A DNA stretch of 30,172 nucleotides from an uncultured Christensenella sp. (GTDB lineage: Bacteria > Bacillota > Clostridia > Christensenellales > Borkfalkiaceae). This document shows, one piece after another, positions 1 through 7,650 of this stretch. The notes beneath the pieces are model-generated. The model saw nothing but the letters and a program-made list of their open reading frames with translations. It ran no database searches and had not been told where the DNA came from. The position numbers and the translations under genes were made by a program. Positions within the stretch are counted from its first letter, which is position 1. Every line of letters starts with the position of its first letter. The stretch lies in NCBI GenBank assembly GCA_910577875.1, contig CAJTNY010000022.1, positions 1 through 30,172 of the forward strand. The letters run 5' to 3'.

Positions 1-52
1 ATATTTTGAACTCCGCGCTATAATTGTGGTTCTTTGTTCCTTTCTTTCTCAT
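1..52 (-). CDS. IS3-family OrfA-like transposase, N-terminal fragment (runs off window)
   Basis: Only 17 codons are visible. They read MRKKGTKNHNYSAEFKI. A basic start followed by Y-S-x-E-F-K is the usual opening of the helix-turn-helix OrfA protein of IS3-family elements, which binds the terminal repeats and is joined to the OrfB integrase by frameshifting. A GGAGG lies 12 nt upstream of the ATG, inside the hairpin-forming leader. The rest of the gene is beyond the window edge, so intactness cannot be judged. Confidence 0.6.
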   Translation of the reverse strand, partial: MRKKGTKNHNYSAEFKI

Positions 53-101
53 AAAAAATATGCACCTCCATTAGTTTGTCTAACTTTTGGGGTGCATTTC
101 A
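1..101 (-). mobile_element. End of an IS3-family-like insertion sequence (truncated by window)
   Basis: Read on the minus strand, the element appears to begin at position 101 with TGAAATGCACCCC, in the style of the TG...CA termini of IS3-group elements. It runs through a short leader into the start codon of a transposase-like ORF at 52. The leader contains TGCACC (minus) and its complement about 30 nt later, so it can fold into a hairpin that covers the GGAGG ribosome binding site at 65-69. The element sits 23 bp past the purA stop codon and points the same way as purA. The other end and any target duplication lie outside the window. The family call rests on the terminus style and 17 codons, so it is moderate. 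Confidence 0.6.
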
Positions 102-124
102 TTTAAACCGCACGGCTTTTAATA

Positions 125-1405
125 TCAATACATTTTGACATATGCGTCACGCTCTGCTCCGACGGACACGTACTTAATTTTACATCCGCAAAGTTTTTCC
201 AAAAGACGGATATAATCGAGAGCTTCTTTGGGCAAGTCCTCCGCTTTTCTGCAACCTGATAAATCGCAGTGCCAGCCCTTTACTTTTTCGAATACGGGTT
301 TACACTCGTCGAGTACGTCCGTGAAAGGAAACTCGTCTATTCTTTTGCCGTCAAGTATGTAGTGTGTACAGATTTCTATTTCATCGAAGCCGTCCAAAAC
401 GTCGAGTTTAGTGAGCGCGATTTCATCCGCGCCCTGACAGCGTATGCCGTAGCGAGAAGCTACGACGTCGAAAGGTCCCACTCTTCTCGGTCTTCCGGTA
501 GCCGCGCCGTATTCACCGCCGAGTTCGCGCAGTTTCTCCGCCTTTTCACCGAAGTATTCACAAGTAAAAGGTCCTGCGCCGACACAGCTCGAATAAGCTT
601 TCATTATTCCTATTGAATTATCGAGTTTTAAATTCGGAACGCCCGCACCTATCGGAGCATATGCCGCTATGGTCGATGATGAAGATGTGTAGGGAACTAT
701 GCCGTAATCAATGTCGCGGAGTGCGCCGAGCTGGGCTTCGAACATAATATTCTTACCCGCCGAATTTGCCGCATTAAGATAAAGTCCCGTATCGGTAACA
801 TAATCCGCAAGAGGTTTTCCGTAAGTTTCGAAATATTCTATCATTTCCTCGACAGTTACGGGTTCGAAGCCGTAAGCTTTAATAGTCATATTTTTCCAGG
901 CGACTATATCGGGAAGACGCTTATATAAAAGCTGCGTATTCAAGAGCTCTCCCATACGGAACGCCTTTTTCATATATTTATCCGCATAGACGGGAGCGAT
1001 GCCACGGCGGGTCGAACCGTAGGGTTTGCCTGTCGCTTTCGTAAGTCTATCCTCTTCCATTACGTCCTGCAATACGTTGTAGGGCATAGTTATAATAGCT
1101 TTGTCGCTGATTTTAAGGTTCTCCGGCGAGATTGCGATTCCGCCCTCGCGCAGTTTTTCGATTTCGCCGCAAAGGTGTTTTAAATCGATAACCATACCCG
1201 GTCCCATAATGTTCACAACATCGTCGCGAAGAATACCCGACGGAAGCAGATTTAAAATAAATTTTCCTCTGTCGTTAATCACCGTATGTCCCGCGTTATT
1301 GCCGCCTTGATAACGGCAAACGACGTCGAAATCGCGTGAAAGCAGGTCAACCATTCTGCCCTTGCCTTCGTCGCCCCAGTTAATTCCACAGATACTTGTA
1401 AGCAT
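125..1405 (-). CDS. purA: Adenylosuccinate synthetase
   Basis: This enzyme joins IMP and aspartate using GTP to form adenylosuccinate, the first committed step from IMP to AMP, in the cytoplasm. The 426-residue length is normal for the family. GDEGKG at residues 11-16 supplies the catalytic Asp12, NAGHT at 36-40 region supplies the catalytic His40, and GSTRRGI at 130-136 plus the TGRPRR segment form the IMP/GTP site; TKLDVLDG is the guanine-recognition stretch. The common W after the TGRPRR block is replaced by P-F. The start has GGGAG six bases upstream and a consensus sigma-A promoter 41 to 70 bases upstream. It is monocistronic apart from the IS end immediately downstream, and no terminator of its own is visible before the IS. 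Confidence 0.96.
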   Translation of the reverse strand: MLTSICGINWGDEGKGRMVDLLSRDFDVVCRYQGGNNAGHTVINDRGKFILNLLPSGILRDDVVNIMGPGMVIDLKHLCGEIEKLREGGIAISPENLKISDKAIITMPYNVLQDVMEEDRLTKATGKPYGSTRRGIAPVYADKYMKKAFRMGELLNTQLLYKRLPDIVAWKNMTIKAYGFEPVTVEEMIEYFETYGKPLADYVTDTGLYLNAANSAGKNIMFEAQLGALRDIDYGIVPYTSSSSTIAAYAPIGAGVPNLKLDNSIGIMKAYSSCVGAGPFTCEYFGEKAEKLRELGGEYGAATGRPRRVGPFDVVASRYGIRCQGADEIALTKLDVLDGFDEIEICTHYILDGKRIDEFPFTDVLDECKPVFEKVKGWHCDLSGCRKAEDLPKEALDYIRLLEKLCGCKIKYVSVGAERDAYVKMY

Positions 1406-1446
1406 ATATTTCTCCCTTGCGGTTTATTTGCAAATCGTACTTAAAT

Positions 1447-1475
1447 ATTATAGTTTATCTTATCACAATAGTCAA
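1447..1475 (-). promoter_or_regulatory. Sigma-A promoter of purA
   Basis: On the minus strand there is TTGACT (1470-1475), a 17-bp spacer and TATAAT (1447-1452). It lies directly behind the stop of the ClC gene and before purA, so purA has its own start even though no terminator is visible after the ClC gene. Confidence 0.88.
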
Positions 1476-1478
1476 GCG

Positions 1479-3113
1479 TTATTCCTGCCTGCCCGTTATA
1501 CCGCACAGATATTCCATTAACTCGTCCAAATCGTCCGTTTCGCACTCGAACACAATTTCCTGTCCCGCGCGAAGAACGGTTTCACCGTCTGGAACCGTCT
1601 GCGTACCGTCCTCGTGTATCAGTTCGACCACAAGACCGTTAGACGGCCATACAATCGCGCGCACCGCTTTTCCGTCGGCTTTGGAATGTTCGCGGATAAA
1701 CAGGCGGACTCGCTCCTTTTTGAAGTTCTCGTAGAGTTTGTTGTCTTTTATATACTGTTCGAGATTCTTCTCGTAAATCGCATCGGTTCTGAAAAGCAAA
1801 CCTACAAGATAGCCTATCACAATTCCTATAAGCGCAGGTAAAAAATTCGAAAACTGTCCCGTAAGTTCGAATACCATGACTATGCCCGTTACGGGCGCTT
1901 TCACAACGCAAGTAAAGAACGTCGCCATACATATTATAACGAGATAGTCGCTGAAAACGGGATTCATTCCTGCTTTCTGGAACAGCACAGAAAGAATTGC
2001 GCCTATTCCCGCGCCTATCGCAAGCATAGGAATAAATACACCGCAGGGCACGCCGCAGCCCATAGAAAGCGCGCTCGTTATGAACCTTATAATAAATACG
2101 ATAAACAGCGTAGCAAGTACGCTTATTCCGAATATGCGTTCGACTTCGATTTTTCCCGAGCTCAATCCCGAACTTCCCGTTGCAAGAGATTGTATAAAAT
2201 CGTGTCCGCCGCCGAGCGAATATACGGTTATAAGCCCGAATGCACCCGCAATCAGAAAAGGTATCATATACTTTCCGACGCCCTTTAAAAACGTTATCTT
2301 TTTAAACAGTTTTTTAGTAGCAAATACCGAATAATAAAAACCTACTCCTATAATCGCAACGATTATCGCGGCAAGAACTACCCAAAGGCAGAAAATCGCC
2401 CCGTCGCCGTTAAAAGAAAAACTGAACGCAAAATCTTTGAACGTGAAACCTACTTTATCTTTGCCGAGAATACCGTAGCGCAGAGCGTTGCGCGTAAACA
2501 GAGAAGAAACCACGCTTAATGCCGCGCATACGAAAACCTGCGGCGAGAACGAGCGGAAAGCTTCTTCCATAGCAAACACCAGACCCGTAACCGGCGCATT
2601 GAACGCAACAGCTAAACCCGCGCTCGCTCCGCTTGCAATCTGCAATCTTTTTACCATCTGGTTGCGTTTTAAAACCGTTCCTACCGCACCACCCGCGCAA
2701 CCGCCGATTTCGAGCGAAGGTCCCTCCGCACCCGCAGGATAGCCCATGAACACGCAAGCGAGCGAAGCCGCAAACATAGAACACATTGTCACATACCAGT
2801 TGAAACGCACCTTGCCGCGCGCCGCGCCCTCGATTTGAGGAATACCGCTTCCGCGCACCATAGGCACAAATTTCGCAACGGTGCCGATGACGAGCGAACC
2901 CGCCGCAAGTCCCGCAAAAAGCAAAGGAATAAATGCGGGGTTTTCCCGCACGAGCATATACAAATCGATTGAAGTTTCCTCGCCGAGCGACATTAAAATG
3001 TTATAAAACGTAACTACCGCGCCCGCGAATATGCCCGTAAGCAAGCTTATCAGTACGAGATTTACCCCGTTGTCGGCAAATGCCTGTAAATATTTCTTTA
3101 CTTTCTCTTTCAT
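1479..3113 (-). CDS. ClC-family chloride channel/transporter with C-terminal RCK_C-like domain
   Basis: This integral membrane protein moves chloride or another halide/anion, probably as an H+-coupled antiporter. The 544 residues carry the three ClC selectivity motifs: GSGIP (88-92), GxEGP (128-132, gating Glu130) and GVFIP (358-362). MEE at 182-184 matches the internal proton glutamate of Escherichia coli ClC, which favours exchange over simple channel activity. About a dozen hydrophobic helices span residues 15-440. Residues about 478-540 form a soluble RCK_C/TrkA_C-like domain in place of the CBS domains of eukaryotic ClCs, suggesting ligand gating. It has its own promoter and a GGAG ribosome site. 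A selective-fluoride ClC is unlikely because the first motif is the chloride-type GSGIP, but the ion is not proven. Confidence 0.92.
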   Translation of the reverse strand: MKEKVKKYLQAFADNGVNLVLISLLTGIFAGAVVTFYNILMSLGEETSIDLYMLVRENPAFIPLLFAGLAAGSLVIGTVAKFVPMVRGSGIPQIEGAARGKVRFNWYVTMCSMFAASLACVFMGYPAGAEGPSLEIGGCAGGAVGTVLKRNQMVKRLQIASGASAGLAVAFNAPVTGLVFAMEEAFRSFSPQVFVCAALSVVSSLFTRNALRYGILGKDKVGFTFKDFAFSFSFNGDGAIFCLWVVLAAIIVAIIGVGFYYSVFATKKLFKKITFLKGVGKYMIPFLIAGAFGLITVYSLGGGHDFIQSLATGSSGLSSGKIEVERIFGISVLATLFIVFIIRFITSALSMGCGVPCGVFIPMLAIGAGIGAILSVLFQKAGMNPVFSDYLVIICMATFFTCVVKAPVTGIVMVFELTGQFSNFLPALIGIVIGYLVGLLFRTDAIYEKNLEQYIKDNKLYENFKKERVRLFIREHSKADGKAVRAIVWPSNGLVVELIHEDGTQTVPDGETVLRAGQEIVFECETDDLDELMEYLCGITGRQE

Positions 3114-3137
3114 ATCGACTCCGTAAAATACCGATAA

Positions 3138-3166
3138 AGTATATCACTTTAATTTTATTTTGTAAA
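3138..3166 (-). promoter_or_regulatory. Sigma-A promoter of the ClC gene
   Basis: TTTACA (3161-3166), a 17-bp spacer and TATACT (3138-3143) on the minus strand, 25 bases before the ATG. It lies just past the glnN terminator, so the ClC gene is a separate unit. Confidence 0.8.
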
Positions 3167-3190
3167 TTGATTTAATGTACGGGTAACACA

Positions 3191-3217
3191 AAAGCCCGCC
3201 GAACGGCGGCGGACTTT
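3191..3217 (-). terminator. Intrinsic terminator of glnN
   Basis: Downstream of the glnN stop there is an 11-bp GC-rich stem (3191-3201 with 3207-3217, one G-U pair) with a five-base loop, followed on the minus strand by TTTTGTGTT. Confidence 0.85.
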
Positions 3218-3231
3218 AAATTCTCGTTTAT

Positions 3232-5313
3232 TCAGTTAACGCCGTACAGAATATCGAAATACGTCGGGTAAGGCCAATAATCGGACGACGTCAGAGTTTC
3301 CATTTCATCTGCAAACTTTCTAACAGTTTCCATATCGGGAATTATACGGTGCGCCATAGCCTGTGAAGCAGAAAGAACCTCGTCTTTGTTTACGGACTTC
3401 AAATCACTTTCGAGTTTTGCTACCGCTTCGCTCGTCTTGTCGTTTAATTCCGAAAGTCTTTCGATGAGTTGTTTTTCCGCCCTGCAAGGCAGATTTTCGC
3501 ATACGGACTGTTTGGAAACGACGTTTTGGCAGAGGACCGAAACAAAATCGGAAACGGCGGGAATTATATCGCGCTTTGCCATTTCAATCATAGTCAAAGC
3601 CTCTATATTGATATTCTTAATATAATTTTCAAGCCTTATATCCGCTCTTGCTTTCGCTTCGGCTTTAGTGAATACACCCTGACGCACATAAACTTCCACG
3701 TTTTTATCTTCATAGCAGACGGGCACCGCATCCGCGGTGTTTTTATTGTTGAGAAGTCCGCGTTTTGCGGCTTCCGGTTCCCATTCGGGTCCGTAACCGT
3801 CTAGATTGTAAATTATGCGGTAATGCTTTTTAAGTTCTCTTTCGATTACCGCGGCGGCGGCTTTATCTATATCCTTTTTACCTTCGAGCTCGTCTGCGAA
3901 CTGTTCGAACGCGTCCGCAACGATTGTATTAAGGCAAATATTAGCGTCCGCAACGTTTGCCTGCGAACCGAGCATTCTGAACTCGAATTTATTTCCCGTA
4001 AAAGCAAAAGGCGAAGTCCTGTTTCTGTCGGTTGCGTCTTTGGGAAATATTGGGCTTTCCGGAACACCTATCGAACCGCTTCCCGTCTTTTCCGGCACGT
4101 AGTTGCCGCCCTTCACTATACTGTCCACAAGCGCGCCGAGCTGGTCACCGAGATACACGGAAATAACAGCGGGCGGGGCCTCGTCCGCGCCGAGCCTGTG
4201 GTCGTTGCCCGCGGACGCGACCGAAGCTCTTAAAATGCCCTGATAATCGTCTACCGCTTTGATTACGGCGGCGAGAACGAGTTTAAAAAGCGTATTATTT
4301 TCGGGAGTTTCACCGGGGTTTAAAAGATTTAAACCTTTATCTGTCGACATTGACCAGTTATTGTGCTTTCCGCTTCCGTTCACACCCTCAAAAGGTTTTT
4401 CGTGCAAAAGACATACAAGTCCGTGTCTTTTCGCAACCTTTTTCATAAGCTCCATTGTAAGCATATTCGTATCGACCGCGACATTCGTAGTAGAGAACAC
4501 CGGCGCCATTTCGTGTTGCGCTGGCGCAACTTCGTTATGCTTGGTCTTGGAAAATATTCCGTAGCTCCAAAGCTCTTTATCCAAATCGCGCATAAATTCG
4601 CCGACCTTGGTTTTGATTACTCCGAAATAATGGTCTTCGAGTTCCTGTCCTCTCGCCGCGGGAGCGCCGAAAAGAGTTCTGCCCGTAAGACGGAGGTCTT
4701 TGCGCTTTAAGTATTCCTCTTCGGATATGAGAAAATATTCCTGTTCGGGTCCCACAGTCGTGGAAACCTTTTTACAATCGACCCCGAACAGTTTCAAAAT
4801 TCTCTTGGCCTGTTTGTCAATCGCGTTCATAGACCTGAGAAGCGGAGCTTTTTTATCCAAAGTTTCGCCCGTATAGGATACAAACACCGTCGGTATGTAT
4901 AAAGTCCCTTCCTTTACGAACGCGGGCGACGTGGGGTCCCAAGCCGTATACCCCCTCGCCATATACGTAGCTCTCGAACCGCCCGAAGGAAAACTCGACG
5001 CATCCGATTCGCCTATTATAAGACTTTTACCAGTAAGGCGCATTATGACCTTATCTCCCTCGGGTTCGATAAAGCTGTCGTGTTTTTCAGCCGTAAGCCC
5101 CGTCAATGGCTGGAACCAATGGGTATAATGCGTCGCGCCTTTCGATATGGCCCATTTTTTCATCGACGATGCGACCGTACCCGCGATAGACACGTCAAGA
5201 GTTTTGCCCGCGTCGATAGTCGCTCTCAAAGCTTTGTAAACCTCGCTCGGAAGAGTATCTTTCTGAACGGAATCACTGAATACGTTTTCGCCGAATATTT
5301 CAGGAAGATTCAT
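3232..5313 (-). CDS. glnN: Type III glutamine synthetase (GSIII)
   Basis: This enzyme makes glutamine from glutamate, ammonia and ATP and is a main entry point for nitrogen. The 693 residues fit the long GSIII class (about 700) and are much longer than GSI (about 450). The class-specific HWFQPLTG is at residues 65-72. GPEQEYF (188-194) and the following acidic positions provide metal ligands, KHNEVAPAQHE is at 258-268 and NGSGKHNNWS (312-321) is the glutamate/ammonia-site block. The GSIII-type C-terminal extension is complete. The start has AGGAG seven bases upstream and a near-consensus promoter. It is monocistronic with its own terminator. No adenylylation-type regulation is expected for this class, and no glutamine riboswitch is visible in the roughly 45-nt leader. 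Confidence 0.96.
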   Translation of the reverse strand: MNLPEIFGENVFSDSVQKDTLPSEVYKALRATIDAGKTLDVSIAGTVASSMKKWAISKGATHYTHWFQPLTGLTAEKHDSFIEPEGDKVIMRLTGKSLIIGESDASSFPSGGSRATYMARGYTAWDPTSPAFVKEGTLYIPTVFVSYTGETLDKKAPLLRSMNAIDKQAKRILKLFGVDCKKVSTTVGPEQEYFLISEEEYLKRKDLRLTGRTLFGAPAARGQELEDHYFGVIKTKVGEFMRDLDKELWSYGIFSKTKHNEVAPAQHEMAPVFSTTNVAVDTNMLTMELMKKVAKRHGLVCLLHEKPFEGVNGSGKHNNWSMSTDKGLNLLNPGETPENNTLFKLVLAAVIKAVDDYQGILRASVASAGNDHRLGADEAPPAVISVYLGDQLGALVDSIVKGGNYVPEKTGSGSIGVPESPIFPKDATDRNRTSPFAFTGNKFEFRMLGSQANVADANICLNTIVADAFEQFADELEGKKDIDKAAAAVIERELKKHYRIIYNLDGYGPEWEPEAAKRGLLNNKNTADAVPVCYEDKNVEVYVRQGVFTKAEAKARADIRLENYIKNINIEALTMIEMAKRDIIPAVSDFVSVLCQNVVSKQSVCENLPCRAEKQLIERLSELNDKTSEAVAKLESDLKSVNKDEVLSASQAMAHRIIPDMETVRKFADEMETLTSSDYWPYPTYFDILYGVN

Positions 5314-5364
5314 AAATTTTCTCCTAAGATTTTAATGCGCGTCGCTGCGCGCTTCTACCTTTAA

Positions 5365-5393
5365 AGTATATGAAATTTTTAATAAACTGTCAA
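5365..5393 (-). promoter_or_regulatory. Sigma-A promoter of glnN
   Basis: TTGACA (5388-5393, full consensus), a 17-bp spacer and TATACT (5365-5370) on the minus strand. The short leader can form a small GCGCG/CGCGC hairpin at 5337-5352, with no recognised regulatory role. Confidence 0.9.
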
Positions 5394-5480
5394 ATTAATT
5401 AAAGCACATTATCTATTGCAAATAATTATGCGGTACATAATTTAAACTTATCGTCTTTTTCAGTGTCTGTACGTTGCGGA

Positions 5481-5530
5481 TTTAAAAAATTCAAGGCGGG
5501 GAAGCACTTCCCCGCCTTGAATTTTTTAAA
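5481..5530. terminator. 50-bp perfect palindrome, terminator of the ABC transporter operon
   Basis: Two 24-base arms (5481-5504 and 5507-5530) are exact reverse complements around a CA centre. The core is a GC-rich stem and the outer ends are A-rich and T-rich runs, the form of a bidirectional intrinsic terminator. The arm touches the stop codon of the last operon gene (5531-5533). Only one gene converges on it; the 87 bases between it and the glnN promoter show nothing else. Confidence 0.9.
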
Positions 5531-7639
5531 TCAATTACAGCTTTTAATTATGTCGACAGGACTCTTTTTCAATAGTTTCACGGCAGGTATAACAGTCGCT
5601 ACGGCAGAAACCGCGAAACACAGGGAAGCAAGTATTGCAAATTGCAGAATACCGAAATTAAATACTGAAACAAACATCGCGTGATTGACGCATAAGCAGA
5701 CCGTTAAAATAATTATCAGCGAAAGCACAAAATTTATCGCGGTGATTATAAAACTTTCCCACAAACAAACAGCGGTTATATCCGTCTTGCTCGCGCCCAA
5801 CGCGCGCAGAATACCGAGCGTCCGCTGTCGGTATTGAAAGTTGACGGATAAAAAGTTCATAAGTATCAAAACCGACGTAATAACGAGAACAACCGAAGAT
5901 ATAATACCCGCCTTGGATATAATATCCATAACCGACTCTTCCAATAAGAAAGCGGAAAATACCGTCACTATATTCACGCCGCAAGTCAAATCGCCGTCTT
6001 CATATCCGAGTTTTTTAAAGAATTTTTTAGTTTCAGACGCCGAACCGTTAATTCTGATTAAAACGTCCGAAACTTCGCTTTCATATTCGAATTCTCCGCA
6101 GTAACCGAATGAATAAGTAATTATCGACTTCGCCGCGCCCGAAAAGTATTTGCGCATATACGAATCTTCTTCCGTGAGCGCGACTTTATCTCTGTTTTCG
6201 TAAAAATATTCCTTATCTATTTCCGTGGAGAATACTCCGCAGATAGTCTTAAAACCTATCTTCTTTCCGATAAGGTCGTCCGGAGTGTTTATTTTGCAAA
6301 TAGTTTCATCGTCGTCTCCGAGATACCCGAACTCGATAAAAGCGTCCGCGTGTAAATCCGTTATCGCAATCTCGTCCTTATTTTCAGGAAGCCTGCAAAG
6401 TTCTTTATTTTTAAAACGGCGGTCTGCTTTGAGTTTTGCGTCCTTTAAACCCGTTTCCGGATTCAATTCAATCAAGCCCGATTCGCTGAACATAATGTTG
6501 TAATAAAGCGAATTGAGTTCTTCGCTTTCGCCCTCGTCACCAGTAATTCCCAAATAAGCCATAACGGAATCTTCGTTTTCGGTAATTTTTACGGGAGCGC
6601 CGTTGCCGTATTCAGCGATTGTATCCAATTGAAAGCGCGTAAAAGGCTTTCTTACTTCAACCAATAAATTATTGTTTGTTCTTTCGTATTTCTTGTTTTC
6701 GCTCTTTAAAATCGCGCAGTGCATATTCTTCGAACTCATAGACGCAAGTTCCGCGGAATAATTGTCGGCGTTCAGCGCGGTGAGCGAAAAACCGAACCCC
6801 GCAAAGCTTATTACGCACAGTACGATTGAGAGCACGAGCCTTAATATGTTACTTTTAAGTCCCGCAAGCCCCATAAGAAACGCTCTCTTTACAGGCAGAC
6901 CGCTTTTCCCGTCCGAAACGACGGTTTTTTCGGACGAAACGGTTTCCACGCTCTGTAAACGGTTATCGTCGTTGATTACTTTACCGTCGGCAATCTCTAT
7001 AATTCTGTCACCGAACTCGCGCGCGCTGTTTTTATCGTGCGTTACCACGATTACGAGCCTTTCTTTAGAGAGCTGTTTCAATAATTCGTAGAGCTGTCTT
7101 CCCGTCACGGTATCGAGCGCGCCCGTCGGCTCGTCGGCTAAAATTACTGCGGTATCTTTAACGAGCGCGCGCGCAATCGCAACGCGCTGTTTCTGTCCTC
7201 CCGACAGTTCGGCAACCTTTCTGTCACCGAGAGTATTCCCGTCCCGACCGACTAAATCGACTTTACGCAAAACCTCGTCTACCCGCCCGCCGTCTCTGCC
7301 GTTTTGCAGTTCGAGAGCAAGGGCGATATTTTGGGCAACAGTATATTCTGAAATAAGATTGTATTCCTGAAACACGAATCCGATATATTTATTGCGGTAC
7401 TCGTCCAATTGTTTTTGCTTAGAGTTATCGATTACTTTACCGTCGACGGCAACTGTTCCAGAAGTCGGACAGTCAAGTCCGCCCAATAAATTCAAAAGCG
7501 TGGTTTTACCGCTTCCGCTTTTGCCGAGTATAAACACCAACCCGCTTTCGCCGAAGCTTAAATTCACATTATCCAGAGCAACGGTCTTTACTCCGCGTTT
7601 AGTCTTATATACCTTTGTAAGCTTTTCAACGGTAATCAC
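5531..7639 (-). CDS. MacB/FtsX-type ABC transporter, fused ATPase-permease (copy B)
   Basis: The 702-residue protein joins an ATPase domain to an FtsX-like permease, as in MacB-type exporters and mechanotransducers. The ATPase has Walker A GKSGSGKT (39-46), Q-loop Gln91, signature LSGGQ (145-149), Walker B ILADEP (166-171) and H-loop His201. One membrane helix (264-289) is followed by an extracytoplasmic domain (290-575) and three helices (about 577-597, 630-652, 663-687), the four-helix MacB topology. The start is GTG at 7639, chosen because AGGAG lies six bases upstream, directly after the stop of the preceding gene. It is the third gene of an operon with a paralogue and a secreted protein. 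Its substrate is unknown; antimicrobial peptide or lipoprotein-related transport is usual for the family. Confidence 0.9.
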   Translation of the reverse strand: MITVEKLTKVYKTKRGVKTVALDNVNLSFGESGLVFILGKSGSGKTTLLNLLGGLDCPTSGTVAVDGKVIDNSKQKQLDEYRNKYIGFVFQEYNLISEYTVAQNIALALELQNGRDGGRVDEVLRKVDLVGRDGNTLGDRKVAELSGGQKQRVAIARALVKDTAVILADEPTGALDTVTGRQLYELLKQLSKERLVIVVTHDKNSAREFGDRIIEIADGKVINDDNRLQSVETVSSEKTVVSDGKSGLPVKRAFLMGLAGLKSNILRLVLSIVLCVISFAGFGFSLTALNADNYSAELASMSSKNMHCAILKSENKKYERTNNNLLVEVRKPFTRFQLDTIAEYGNGAPVKITENEDSVMAYLGITGDEGESEELNSLYYNIMFSESGLIELNPETGLKDAKLKADRRFKNKELCRLPENKDEIAITDLHADAFIEFGYLGDDDETICKINTPDDLIGKKIGFKTICGVFSTEIDKEYFYENRDKVALTEEDSYMRKYFSGAAKSIITYSFGYCGEFEYESEVSDVLIRINGSASETKKFFKKLGYEDGDLTCGVNIVTVFSAFLLEESVMDIISKAGIISSVVLVITSVLILMNFLSVNFQYRQRTLGILRALGASKTDITAVCLWESFIITAINFVLSLIIILTVCLCVNHAMFVSVFNFGILQFAILASLCFAVSAVATVIPAVKLLKKSPVDIIKSCN

Positions 7640-7650
7640 GCTAATCTCCT

